Positions 9,169-17,878 are shown, numbered from the stretch's first letter. The stretch is DNA of 64,000 bases from Citrobacter sp. RHB25-C09 (GCF_013836145.1 NZ_CP057483.1:3348001-3412000); one strand, 5' to 3'. The notes: generated by a model from the sequence alone, not told the origin. Translations and numbers: made by a program.

Positions 9169-9783
9169 CTGGATATTACCGTATTACGTCAGTTGTTCGA
9201 CGGGATGTATGCCCTGGCGGTGGAAGGTACCGCCGTCACGGACTCTGCCATAGTACTGGCAGACAGTTACCTGCAGAACGAAACGAGTCGCGTGGATGCG
9301 GCTGAATCACTTGTGCTGTACGAGTCCCTGAAAGCCTGCGGCTCCGGCTTTTCCTGCGGGCTCGCCGGAGGTGCTCTGCTGCCACTGACCGTCACCGCCG
9401 ATGTCTGCTCTTCGCTGTTCATTCAGATGCGCCTGTGTGCCGCCGTTGCCATCATCGGAGGCCATGACACAGCAGATCCACGGGTACGCCTGCTTTGCTG
9501 GGGCGCGCTGGCCGGGGATGCCTGTTCGGATGCCATCAGTGGCATCATCACCCGGTTACTGACCCGCACACTGAGCCACCCTCAGGCCGAGACCGCTCTG
9601 CTGACGGTGGTTTGCGACGCATTACTGCTGAAAAGCAGTAATGCGTTACTCAGGGAAAGCCTTCTGCTCCCGTTACTGGGCGGGGTAATCAACGGTGGTG
9701 CCGCCTGGCTCGTCACCCGCCTGACGGGGCAACTCGCCATTCGTTTGTTTATTCTACCGGTAACTCCGCCCTGCACAGCATAA
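9169..9783 (+). CDS. EcsC-like membrane-associated protein, probable CTG start
   Basis: The best start is a CTG at 9169: a near-perfect Shine-Dalgarno AAGGAGG (9157-9163) sits 5 nt before it. Alternatives are TTG at 9193 and ATG at 9205, neither with a good site. The protein (about 204 aa) has small-residue-rich helices, GSGFSCGLAGGALLPLTV followed by ADVCSSLFIQMRLCAAVAIIGGHD, which match the core of the EcsC family (pattern: Gly-rich helix, then R-x-x-A-x-I-A and G-x-D). Two further hydrophobic helices near the C terminus may be membrane-associated. It opens a run of five same-strand genes. EcsC-family function is unknown. Confidence 0.6.
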   Translation: MDITVLRQLFDGMYALAVEGTAVTDSAIVLADSYLQNETSRVDAAESLVLYESLKACGSGFSCGLAGGALLPLTVTADVCSSLFIQMRLCAAVAIIGGHDTADPRVRLLCWGALAGDACSDAISGIITRLLTRTLSHPQAETALLTVVCDALLLKSSNALLRESLLLPLLGGVINGGAAWLVTRLTGQLAIRLFILPVTPPCTA

Positions 9784-9923
9784 TCTTCTGCATTTCATTT
9801 TCGGACATCACCTGTCCGTCATTACTCGTATAACACACTGATTTTCCTGACACATCGGCCATGTCCTTACAGGCGGGTTTGTTATCGTTTTACCCTGACG
9901 ATACAGACCTGAATGGAGGGGTA

Positions 9924-10661
9924 ATGGCCGTTTATCGCGAAGATGCTGACCTGCGGTTTCTGGGGTGTTGTGATAATGAGGACCTAGATTTACTGGTCAG
10001 TCTAATTACCCATGACCCAAGGGATAAAACCCTGCGCTGGACGGAAACGCTGTCCAGCAGCGACAACTACAAACGTTTTCACCCGGCGCACCGTAATTAC
10101 TGGCAGGAGATTGCCGCTGAAATCCAGACCTTTGGTGCCAGCAGTATTGCCAGTATGTTCAGGGGCGGGAAAGGCGTGTTGTACCGGGAAGTGTTATGCG
10201 ATGTCTGTGACCATACGGGCGTGAAATACAAAAAAGAGGAGGCAACCGAAACCATCGAGCTTTCCCTGCTGATGAAGATGCTCGAAAAAAGCCTCAGCGA
10301 AATGTCCTCGGCTGAGCTGCGGGAGTTTGCTGACAGCATGGGCACGGAACTGACCGCACCAACGGTGCCGCTGATACTGATGGCGATACAGACTGCAGTC
10401 CGGTCTTCTGGTTTTGCAGCCTATCGTCTATCGGTCGTGATGCTCAGTACGCTTGCGAAGGTTGTTCTGGGGCGCACGCTCCCCATCGTGACTTATCTGA
10501 CCCTGACCCGCTCTATCAGTGTACTGGCCGGGCCGGTTGGTATCGCCCTGAGCACCGGCTGGCTGATTGCCGATATGGCAGGCCCGGCACGGCGGGTTAC
10601 GGTTCCGGCCTGCCTACTGGTCGCTTGTCTTCGTCAGCAATATCTATACAAATCAATGTAA
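9924..10661 (+). CDS. YaaW/DUF3944-like protein (UPF0174)
   Basis: The start at 9924 (MAVYREDADLRFL) is preceded by GGAGGGG at 5-nt spacing; an open frame extends 21 codons further upstream without signal. The N terminus YREDADLRFLGCCDNEDLDLL is a DUF3944 hairpin, and the body (HRNYWQEIAAEIQTFGASSIAS...FRGGKGVLYREVLCDVC) aligns well with E. coli YaaW as I remember it, as does the C-terminal RVTVPACLLVACLRQQ. The central region 155-225 is hydrophobic with Gly/Ala-rich helices. At 245 aa it is close to YaaW length. Function unknown; its pairing with an EcsC-like protein and a WYL regulator may indicate a membrane-acting module. Confidence 0.75.
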   Translation: MAVYREDADLRFLGCCDNEDLDLLVSLITHDPRDKTLRWTETLSSSDNYKRFHPAHRNYWQEIAAEIQTFGASSIASMFRGGKGVLYREVLCDVCDHTGVKYKKEEATETIELSLLMKMLEKSLSEMSSAELREFADSMGTELTAPTVPLILMAIQTAVRSSGFAAYRLSVVMLSTLAKVVLGRTLPIVTYLTLTRSISVLAGPVGIALSTGWLIADMAGPARRVTVPACLLVACLRQQYLYKSM

Positions 10662-10680
10662 TCAACGGAAACCCTTCAAT

Positions 10681-11367
10681 ATGTCTGCGGAAGAAAAACA
10701 GCACGATCGCATGGCATCACGGCTGGCGATCATCATCAGTCGCCTGCTGATGGGGGAACGGTTGTCAGTTAGTGGGTTGTCTCAGGAGTTTCATATCTCG
10801 GAGCGCACTCTACGCCGGGATTTTCGTGAACGCCTGAGCTGCCTCGAACTGACATACCAGCAGGGTTGCTGGTCATTGGCCCACCAGCACGAAGGCCTGC
10901 GCACCAACCGGCATATTCAGCACTTTGCACGAGTAACCCGCACGGAGCAGCTGTTCCCGGCGATGGATAACCGTCTGATATCGGTGCTGACTGACAGCTC
11001 CGTAGAGCCACCTTTTATCGTCTGGCAGTCTCCACCGGAGCGCAAGCCCGGTCCCTTCGGCAGTTTCTGGCGTATCACACAGGCCATTCTGGAGCGAACT
11101 CTGCTGGATCTGACCGCAGAGGGGCAGCAGTACCGCTGGTTCGCACCTTATCGCCTGATTTATTTCGAGAACGGCTGGTATCTGGTCGGAGAGTACGCCC
11201 GGCAACTGCAGGTCTTTCTGCTGGAAAGCATTACCGATGTCTGCCTGACACCGAGACAGTTTCTGCGCAGAAAACACATCGATGCACTGACCGCCGACCC
11301 ACATTTCATTCACTCACTGCCGCACTTCCAGTATATCCGCACGGTACTGGCAGAAACGGAAAATTAA
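10681..11367 (+). CDS. WYL-domain transcriptional regulator (YafY/YfjR-like)
   Basis: A 228-residue protein with an N-terminal DeoR-type helix-turn-helix (residues ~28-55: LSVSGLSQEFHISERTLRRD) and a WYL domain around 127-190 with the hallmark RWFAPYRLIYFENGWYLVGE. It resembles YfjR and YafY of the K-12 CP4 islands. WYL proteins sense nucleic-acid or nucleotide ligands and often repress defence loci. The start chosen (MSAEEKQ, 10681) lies 19 bp after the stop of the YaaW-like gene, and an exported-protein gene starts 8 bp after its stop, so it is inside an operon. It probably regulates its own block or the neighbouring island genes. Confidence 0.85.
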   Translation: MSAEEKQHDRMASRLAIIISRLLMGERLSVSGLSQEFHISERTLRRDFRERLSCLELTYQQGCWSLAHQHEGLRTNRHIQHFARVTRTEQLFPAMDNRLISVLTDSSVEPPFIVWQSPPERKPGPFGSFWRITQAILERTLLDLTAEGQQYRWFAPYRLIYFENGWYLVGEYARQLQVFLLESITDVCLTPRQFLRRKHIDALTADPHFIHSLPHFQYIRTVLAETEN

Positions 11368-11375
11368 GGATAATC

Positions 11376-11816
11376 ATGAAAAAAATCGCATTTTTGCTGG
11401 CGCTGCTTTCTTCAGCGCAGGCCAGCGCAGCCGTAAACCAGTGGACCCGTACCTGGGTTCAGGGTGTCACGGAATATCGCATACAGGAGAAAAATGGCGC
11501 TGAACTGCTTCTGACCTGTTCACCGGACGACAATGTGTTCGTCCAGTACACATCACCAGATGGCAAAACGCTCACCAGCGGTAATGATGACGGGCGCAGC
11601 GTTCGGGCACAAATCGACAGCGGCGACATCTTTCTGATTAACGACACTCTGTCTGATGCCGGGGGGAGTAACTTCGAAGCCTTCTGGGACGCTGTCCGTC
11701 AGTCACACCGGATTCATATAACGGCGACCGGACTGACCTCAACTACCTTCACCTTCAGCAATACCGCAAAAATTCTGCCTGAGTTTGATAAATCAGGCTG
11801 TCTGACCCGGATGTGA
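11376..11816 (+). CDS. Small exported protein, unknown function
   Basis: A 146-residue protein beginning with a clean Sec signal peptide (MKKIAFLLALLSSAQASA, cleavage expected after ASA). The mature part is beta-rich with two cysteines (in LLTCSPDD and KSGCLTRM) that could form a disulphide in the periplasm. AAGGATAATC lies just upstream of the ATG, so translation is probably coupled to the WYL gene 8 bp before it. CP4-type islands carry comparable small periplasmic proteins after the WYL gene (yfjT in K-12), but I cannot confirm homology. Function unknown. Confidence 0.7.
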   Translation: MKKIAFLLALLSSAQASAAVNQWTRTWVQGVTEYRIQEKNGAELLLTCSPDDNVFVQYTSPDGKTLTSGNDDGRSVRAQIDSGDIFLINDTLSDAGGSNFEAFWDAVRQSHRIHITATGLTSTTFTFSNTAKILPEFDKSGCLTRM

Positions 11817-11851
11817 ACCCTTACTACTCCAGCAAACATAAGGAAAAAATA

Positions 11852-12214
11852 ATGAAAACAGCAATTAGTGCCCTCACCCTGGCACTGATAATTACTCCTC
11901 TGACACATGCAGCAGAGGCACCGGTCAGGATTGGTCTTGAGCAGGTTAAAAATCCGTATTACCCGAATCTGCATCAGCAGCGTGTTCATGTTCAGTCATT
12001 GACTGACAGCGTCACCATTAACGATGTTGTCGTTAACCGGGGTAACTGCCCCATTCAGAAGATGCCCACGGTCTACGCAGGTAGTAAACCTGAAGCACTG
12101 GTACCTTCAACGTTGCACTATGGGAAAGAGATTGCCGTCTACATTAAAGGCCCGTGCAGTGTGGCAGAGATTAACGTCATCACCAGTCAGGGGGACTGGC
12201 TGACGAAGTACTAA
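11852..12214 (+). CDS. Small exported protein, unknown function
   Basis: The ATG at 11852 follows AAGGAAAAAATA and begins a signal peptide (MKTAISALTLALIITPLTHA, cleavage after THA). The mature chain of about 100 aa has two cysteines (RGNCPIQ and KGPCSVAEI), probably disulphide-bonded. An open frame extends 13 codons upstream and overlaps the previous gene by 4 bp, but that extension would disrupt the signal peptide. It is the last gene of the five-gene run. Two consecutive small two-cysteine periplasmic proteins suggest an interacting pair or diverged duplicates; sequence similarity between them is not obvious. Confidence 0.7.
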   Translation: MKTAISALTLALIITPLTHAAEAPVRIGLEQVKNPYYPNLHQQRVHVQSLTDSVTINDVVVNRGNCPIQKMPTVYAGSKPEALVPSTLHYGKEIAVYIKGPCSVAEINVITSQGDWLTKY

Positions 12215-12233
12215 CTTCGAATGCACGATATCT

Positions 12234-12257
12234 GGTCTGACAATCAGTTGTCAGACC
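12234..12257. terminator. Hairpin after the exported-protein operon
   Basis: Perfect 10-base arms (12234-12243, 12248-12257) with a 4-nt loop, 19 bp downstream of the last gene of the block. No T-run follows, so it may be a weak terminator or an mRNA 3'-end stabiliser. The remaining ~280 bp to the convergent helicase gene shows nothing else. Confidence 0.5.
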
Positions 12258-12543
12258 CTGTTGTGCTATCAATCGTAATATCAAAGAAATCAGGTATTAA
12301 TACTGCGTATTAATAGCCATTATAAACCCCTCCCCCGTAAGGTCCCTCCCCTTAACAGGTTCACCATAATATGCATCTCATTATTTCAGTTCGTTAGTGT
12401 ACTGTAACTCCGCCTCTGACTGCTGTGTGCCAGAAGCGGAAGTTAACGACTTTGTTAGGCAGCCAACTCGAAATAATACGTGGTAGTAACCATGAATGTT
12501 TGTGTTTCAATCATGTAATACCTAAAACCTTATATTAAGTTGT

Positions 12544-15354
12544 TCATTCGATTGGCACCAGAGAATCATCGGCTGCTGTCTCGCCCCCCGTAGCACTTAG
12601 CGCAGCTTCGATGTCCTTGGCCATATTCGACCAATTGATTGCTGCTGCCTCCTCGCTTCCAAACTTACTAAGTCTCTCAAGGCCTCTGAGAAGCCATGGT
12701 AGGAAATTTCCAACAACGCTATTTAAGAATGATACGAATTCCTCAAACATCGTCTCAACAGTATCAGGCTGAGCTTTGGAATTCTTGCTGCGCAGAAGTT
12801 CAAAAACCGTGCGTAAGTCCATACGCAGAAGCAAGTTCGTCAACATATCTTCAAGGTTGTCGGCCCTGAGGACATTCCTATGTGATGATCCTGAGAAAAT
12901 TTTCCTCAACGTTTCGTTTGGCTGCTCGGGAACGTTATTGAACAGCCCCAATAATTCACTGTAAAGTGCACCGCCAGATTTAAAGTTTTTTCCTGACAGG
13001 AATTGAAACATCAACCGACAGGTAAAAGGCGAGAAGCCACTTAAATTTGCAGCATGACCGAAATCAGTTAGCCGGATTGGACTATTCATCACCGCCATTG
13101 CGCCACCAACCTGTTTGTCATCCAAAATGCTGGTGATAGTCTCTGACAAAATACGTTGAATATTATCCTCTCCGTCGGTTTGCCCAGCATAAGAGGCATC
13201 AACTAACTCAGAAACAATATTTTCAGCTTGGGGGTGCTCTGCGATACAAGCTAATAGCTGTGCACTGAAAGTGGCCTCAATCAATTGCTGTCCCTGAGTG
13301 GATGCCTCAATCCATCCGCCCCCGAGTGTTGACATAAGTGGCGAGGATGAAAACATCACCTCTTCAAGAAGATGCTTGTTCCGCTGCCTCCTTATTCTGG
13401 AAGGAGGCCCCATTAAGTTTTGAAAAAGAATCGTATCCCCCTCAGAAAAAGCACCGGCCCTGCCGCAGCGGCCTGCTATGTTGCGGAAAGTCATTGATTT
13501 CATTCTCGTGCCATCGCCATGCATACTACTGAGCCAATGAGCCACAATAGTCCAGCGGAACGGCAGGTCTGCTCCCTCCGCGAGCGTGGTGGTTGCACAG
13601 ACCACTGATAGGGCTCGTTCGCGAGTAAGCCGTTCTATGTCGCGGCGTACATCAAAGGGAAGAGACGCATTGTGGTAGGCAACTCCACTTAGAAGACATT
13701 CAGCAAGAAAATCCAAATAGGGGTAACGTGCAAGGATATCTTTGGCGGTCCTATGGACTTCCATGTTCTCGATATACTGACGGCTATTCATCAATTCTCG
13801 AGCAAGCAATCTAGTGTCTAGCCTTCGAGGACATACTACCAAACCAGGCGAGCCGAGACGTGTTAAAAGGTCTCGCGCTATGGATCCAACATTGATGGCA
13901 GCACTTTTCTCGTTTGCATTCGCAAAAGGTGCTGGTCGAATCTGTCCTGGAAGGTCGATCTTTACAGATTCAGACATGATCGAAGTAGCTCGTTCGCCTT
14001 TAGGGCGGAGAGCATCATTACCGTGGACCCAGTACATATCACCGTTTGCAAGACACATCGCCAATCGACGTGCAGTCGGTCTCCAACCAATCTGATGAAG
14101 GTCATTAACTTGAACGCCAAGCCACTTACAGACAAGCTGAGGTTCGGTCAATACAGCCGACAACCCTATTATGCGAAGGTCCATATTGGTTCTTTGAAGG
14201 AGACGAAGTCGTGACAGCAGACCTTCCACACGGGCCCCGCGAACACCATTTTCGAGGATATGGATCTCGTCGAAAACAACAGTACGCAGCCGTTCGATGT
14301 TTTCACCGGAGCGAAGCCATCCATCAAATCGCTCCGGCGTGGCAACGAAAATCTCTTTTTGAGAGAAGACGTTCAAGGCCTCAGACTGGAAACCACCAAA
14401 CATCGGAACAACAGGTACCTCATCACCAAATCGCTTCCGTAGTGAATCTTTCACCTGTTCTCCAACGGCGACATACGGTGCTACATAGACGCATAGGCCA
14501 TCATTGACTAAACCAGAGGCTATACAAGCTTCAGCAACAAAAGTTTTGCCAGTGCTTGTGGGAAGCGTCAAGAGAGTATTACGGCCATGTCTGGCAATTC
14601 GTCTCTTACTTAAAAGCATGTGCTGCGGAGGTAGCAAAGTCACCATGCCCGATTTTATGGAGTTCCGGATAAACCAATTTGGAATCTCAGGAGCGTCATC
14701 TAGAAGGTTAGCTGTAGCTAATCTTTTAGCTTGGTGAGCTGCCATTCGGCCACCCAGCATCAGGGCACCTTCCGCCATGGTGCCTGCCAACGCTGTTTCA
14801 GTAAAAAGCTTGAGTGCATGACGGAATTCTTTATTTCTTACTTGGCTATCTTTATTGCGCAAAGCGCGATACCAGCTTCGCCGAAAAGGCTCAAATTCAA
14901 TATCGTCCGAACCATATCTAACTGATTTGTCACAGGGATCGCATATTGCTACGACCATACGCAACATCAAGCTTTCCTCAAGAAAGTCTGACGATATATC
15001 TAAAAGGGCTGCATGAGCACTAGGGAAATTACCATGCATCGCAAAAGCAAGTGCCGAATATAACAATAAGTCATTAATATCAGCGCTGTTTGATAGTTTG
15101 TTTGCACTCCGCAAATGCTGTGCAGTCGACTGTAAAATACGAGCTGCTGCGATAAGAGGCTTAGCGTTACTCTCATCATCGAGTTCTTCAAGGGTTTCGA
15201 CATTAACGCGGATTTGAAAAGCGTTAATGCATTTGAGTGCTGTTGCTACATCGAGTGGATCAGCTGTCGACCATATAGGTTCAACACCTCTGGCCTTTGC
15301 TGCGGATGAAGCAGCGCTATCAAGAAATTTGACTGAACCTGGTAGATTGGTCAT
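12544..15354 (-). CDS. Ski2-like DEAD/DEAH helicase, HamB-like (Hachiman-type defence)
   Basis: A 936-residue superfamily 2 helicase. Visible motifs are Walker A LPTSTGKTF (K270), motif II DEIH (362-365), motif III LSAVL (399-402), motif V TTLAEGADLP and motif VI AGRCGRAG; the last two are typical of the Ski2/HelQ group. A helical N-terminal ~230 residues precedes the motor. It overlaps the upstream nuclease-like gene by an ATGA, so the two are translated together. This nuclease-then-helicase pair matches Hachiman (HamA-HamB), in which the helicase translocates on DNA and releases the nuclease. Which named system it belongs to is less certain than the helicase call. Confidence 0.75.
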   Translation of the reverse strand: MTNLPGSVKFLDSAASSAAKARGVEPIWSTADPLDVATALKCINAFQIRVNVETLEELDDESNAKPLIAAARILQSTAQHLRSANKLSNSADINDLLLYSALAFAMHGNFPSAHAALLDISSDFLEESLMLRMVVAICDPCDKSVRYGSDDIEFEPFRRSWYRALRNKDSQVRNKEFRHALKLFTETALAGTMAEGALMLGGRMAAHQAKRLATANLLDDAPEIPNWFIRNSIKSGMVTLLPPQHMLLSKRRIARHGRNTLLTLPTSTGKTFVAEACIASGLVNDGLCVYVAPYVAVGEQVKDSLRKRFGDEVPVVPMFGGFQSEALNVFSQKEIFVATPERFDGWLRSGENIERLRTVVFDEIHILENGVRGARVEGLLSRLRLLQRTNMDLRIIGLSAVLTEPQLVCKWLGVQVNDLHQIGWRPTARRLAMCLANGDMYWVHGNDALRPKGERATSIMSESVKIDLPGQIRPAPFANANEKSAAINVGSIARDLLTRLGSPGLVVCPRRLDTRLLARELMNSRQYIENMEVHRTAKDILARYPYLDFLAECLLSGVAYHNASLPFDVRRDIERLTRERALSVVCATTTLAEGADLPFRWTIVAHWLSSMHGDGTRMKSMTFRNIAGRCGRAGAFSEGDTILFQNLMGPPSRIRRQRNKHLLEEVMFSSSPLMSTLGGGWIEASTQGQQLIEATFSAQLLACIAEHPQAENIVSELVDASYAGQTDGEDNIQRILSETITSILDDKQVGGAMAVMNSPIRLTDFGHAANLSGFSPFTCRLMFQFLSGKNFKSGGALYSELLGLFNNVPEQPNETLRKIFSGSSHRNVLRADNLEDMLTNLLLRMDLRTVFELLRSKNSKAQPDTVETMFEEFVSFLNSVVGNFLPWLLRGLERLSKFGSEEAAAINWSNMAKDIEAALSATGGETAADDSLVPIE

Positions 15355-16115
15355 GGCATTGTACTTACATTATTTGAAAGATGCATAAGGCACTTAGTCA
15401 AATTGCTTATTGCAATGCTCCAAGGTTCGATGGTCTGCTTGCCCCAGCCTTGCTTTTCAATTTCTCCAGCAACATGGTCTAATGCGTTAACAGCAGCTTT
15501 ATCACCGACATTGCGATCATGTACGAGAGTTGGTATCAACCTGATACCTTTACAGTCTTTTGCTTCAGGCATGAAGAGATTGCCTACCCGCTCAATCTCT
15601 TCATCAGAGAATTCATGTATCTCTTTCAAATAGCCTAGAAGCCAGTTAAATCTTTGACCTAACGAACCTGCTACCGTCGTTTTACCCAAGAGCTTTTTAT
15701 AATCACCAATTAGTGCCGTCGCATAGGTTAGATTAACAGCGCCTGTAGTCTTTACTTCCATGATGTACAGGCAGTCTTTACTGGTATCACCACTGGGATC
15801 CAAATGAAGAATGGTGGTATCCAACCCTGTAGGGGCCCCATCTTGAAGCGGAGTAAGGGCTCCCATAAGCGCCACTGTATAACCTTTCCTTTTTCCATAA
15901 AGTCCATTAACAATTGCTACTTTGTACGACAGGAATTCACCTAAATTCCCCTGTCGACCAGTTGTCAGTGACGTGATTTTGGGCGGCCAATTTATGGTCA
16001 CTTTTGCTAGTTCGTCATAAATCCATTTGTAGAAGGTTCCACAGTCGGGATTACCCCGCATGAGCTGTATATCCCACCCATTAGACGATTTAAAAGGCAA
16101 CTTATTAAAAGTCAT
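15351..16115 (-). CDS. PD-(D/E)XK nuclease-like protein, HamA-like (Hachiman-type defence)
   Basis: A 254-residue protein, first gene of the two-gene operon. The order GNLGE60 - GLD99 - MEVK (E120, K122) fits the PD-(D/E)XK fold, and the GE...GxD...ExK layout resembles the DUF1837 nuclease HamA. No signal peptide or membrane segment is present. Its TGA stop is embedded in the ATG of the helicase gene (ATGA at 15351-15354). In Hachiman, HamA degrades DNA once HamB detects damaged or invading DNA. I cannot exclude a diverged nuclease-helicase system with a different name. Confidence 0.65.
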   Translation of the reverse strand: MTFNKLPFKSSNGWDIQLMRGNPDCGTFYKWIYDELAKVTINWPPKITSLTTGRQGNLGEFLSYKVAIVNGLYGKRKGYTVALMGALTPLQDGAPTGLDTTILHLDPSGDTSKDCLYIMEVKTTGAVNLTYATALIGDYKKLLGKTTVAGSLGQRFNWLLGYLKEIHEFSDEEIERVGNLFMPEAKDCKGIRLIPTLVHDRNVGDKAAVNALDHVAGEIEKQGWGKQTIEPWSIAISNLTKCLMHLSNNVSTMP

Positions 16116-16469
16116 TGGATCCCATTATAGTTTTGATATTGAACCATTACCGTGTGAGTAAAGCCCTTCATGAAGGTAACAATTAGTTCCTGATTATTGA
16201 TATGCGTGCAGATCAATAGTGCTTCATGATCAAATGCCCCTTCGAAAATGATTTATAGCACTGTACCCCTTCAACGTAAAACGCTCACAGATGCCAGGCG
16301 CAGTTGGCAGTTAGGCCGAGAAAAACACGTTAATGATTAATAATACTGCAAACACCTGTTGTAAATCAGCCAACATTAGTCACGAAACTAACTAATAGAG
16401 GCCAGCTAGCTGTCGACTCCATCAACGACAGAGAGTTTCCCCCTATCCCTCCAGCAACATCCCATAAAT

Positions 16470-16512
16470 GCAGACAGGCCGCACTTCTTAACCGGAAGTG
16501 CGGCCTGTCTGC
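16470..16512. promoter_or_regulatory. Long perfect hairpin upstream of the DUF932 gene
   Basis: Arms 16470-16487 and 16495-16512 are an 18-bp perfect inverted repeat with a 7-nt loop; flanking ATAAA/TTTAT extends pairing by five more base pairs after one wobble. It lies 34 bp before the start at 16546, so any transcript from further upstream must pass it. It may be a terminator insulating the operon from island read-through, an attenuator, or a protein-binding site. The surrounding 16116-16545 gap holds nothing else I can identify. Confidence 0.6.
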
Positions 16513-16545
16513 GTTTATACCATTAACCACATAGGAGTATTCATC

Positions 16546-17364
16546 ATGAAATTAGCCAGCCGCTTCGGACGGATTAACCAGATACGCCGTGACCGTCCAC
16601 TGACTAACGACGAATTGATGGCCCGTGTTCCCAGTGTATTTGGTACCGACAAGCACGAATCCCGCTCGGACCGCTACACCTACATTCCAACCATCACACT
16701 GCTTGATAGCCTGAAGCAAGAAGGTTTCGAGCCGTTCTTTGCCTGCCAGACCCGAGTGCGCGACCAGAGCGAGCGTGAGCACACTAAGCACATGCTACGC
16801 CTGCGTCGCGAGGGCCAGATCACTGGCAAACAGGTACCGGAAATCATTTTGCTCAACAGCCATGACGGCTCCAGCTCATACCAGATGTTACCGGGGCTAT
16901 TTCGTGCAGTCTGCCAGAACGGGCTGATTTGCGGTGAGAGTTTTGGTGAGGTACGTGTGCCACATAAAGGCAATGTGGTGGAGAAAGTCATTGAAGGGGC
17001 TTACGAAGTGCTGGGGATTTTTGACCGGGTGGAGGAGAAGCGCGATGCCATGCAGTCGCTTTTGTTACCACCACCAGCACAGCAGGCGATGGCGAAAGCG
17101 GCATTAACCTACCGCTTTGGTGAAGAGCATCAGCCGGTGACGGAATCGCAGATCCTTTCCCCGCGCCGCTGGCAGGATGAGAGCAACGATCTGTGGACCA
17201 CTTACCAGCGCATTCAGGAGAACTTGATAAAAGGCGGACTATCGGGACGAACGACGAAAGGCCAGCATGCTCAAACCCGCGCTGTCAAAGGTATCGACGG
17301 AGACGTAAAGCTCAATCGCGCTCTGTGGGTGATGGCTGAAAATATGCTTCAACTTGCTTCATAA
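16546..17364 (+). CDS. yfjQ: DUF932 protein, YfjQ/YafZ family
   Basis: The protein starts at 16546 (MKLASRFGR), preceded by AGGAG. It is 272 aa, essentially the length of K-12 YfjQ and YafZ (273), and shows the family sequence RSDRYTYIPTITLLDSL and LRRPLF-like GLFRAVCQNGLICG. DUF932 proteins are related to plasmid and phage genes of unknown biochemical role and are a constant member of CP4-type islands, ahead of the RadC-like gene and the toxin-antitoxin pair, as here. No catalytic motif is known. The DNA before it holds a strong hairpin that may control expression of the whole module. Confidence 0.85.
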   Translation: MKLASRFGRINQIRRDRPLTNDELMARVPSVFGTDKHESRSDRYTYIPTITLLDSLKQEGFEPFFACQTRVRDQSEREHTKHMLRLRREGQITGKQVPEIILLNSHDGSSSYQMLPGLFRAVCQNGLICGESFGEVRVPHKGNVVEKVIEGAYEVLGIFDRVEEKRDAMQSLLLPPPAQQAMAKAALTYRFGEEHQPVTESQILSPRRWQDESNDLWTTYQRIQENLIKGGLSGRTTKGQHAQTRAVKGIDGDVKLNRALWVMAENMLQLAS

Positions 17365-17396
17365 ACGACTTTAACTATTACCTCCAAGGCCCTGTC

Positions 17397-17870
17397 ATGT
17401 CAGAGATAAATCTACCTCCTGATCTTCCGGTAACTGAAGCACGCACCATTCGTCGCGCTCTCCGCTTACTGGAAAAATATCAGCGCCAGCCTGGCGAACA
17501 ATTTAATTCCACTACCTTCACCAAAACCTGGCTACAACTGCGTCTTGCCCTGCAGGAGCGCGAAGTTTTTCTTGTTTTATATCTCGATAATCAGAACCGT
17601 CTTCTGGAATGCGAGACGCTCTTTACGGGCACGATTAACCATACCGAAGTCCATCCACGCGAAGTGGTGAAACTGGCACTACGCCATAACGCTGCCGCTG
17701 TGATTCTGGCCCATAACCATCCATCCGGAGAGACAGAACCGAGTAAACAGGATCGAAACATCACTCAACATCTGGTGAAAGCGCTGGCAATGGTAGAGGT
17801 GCGAGTGCTGGATCATCTTATTGTTGGCATCGGCGATGTGCTTTCTTTTGCTGAACGTGGCTGGCTATGA
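17397..17870 (+). CDS. yfjY: RadC-like JAB/MPN domain protein (YfjY/YeeS family)
   Basis: A 157-residue protein with the JAMM metalloprotease-type motif HNHPSGETEPSKQD (H106, H108, S116, D119), matching the DUF2466/RadC fold. These short RadC-like proteins occur in nearly every CP4-type island beside YfjQ and the YeeU/YeeV-type toxin-antitoxin genes. Despite the name, a DNA repair role is not established; an anti-restriction or conjugation-related role has been suggested. It lies 32 bp after the DUF932 gene and 8 bp before the DUF987 gene, so it is in one operon. Family call is firm. Confidence 0.88.
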   Translation: MSEINLPPDLPVTEARTIRRALRLLEKYQRQPGEQFNSTTFTKTWLQLRLALQEREVFLVLYLDNQNRLLECETLFTGTINHTEVHPREVVKLALRHNAAAVILAHNHPSGETEPSKQDRNITQHLVKALAMVEVRVLDHLIVGIGDVLSFAERGWL

Positions 17871-17878
17871 GGCTAACC

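Noticed and set aside
9193..9205. TTG or ATG as start of the EcsC-like gene
   Set aside because: Neither has a ribosome binding site; the CTG at 9169 has a near-perfect one.
12544..16115. AbpA-AbpB as identity of the nuclease-helicase pair
   Set aside because: AbpA is roughly twice the length of the 254-aa protein and the helicase layout fits Ski2-like HamB better.
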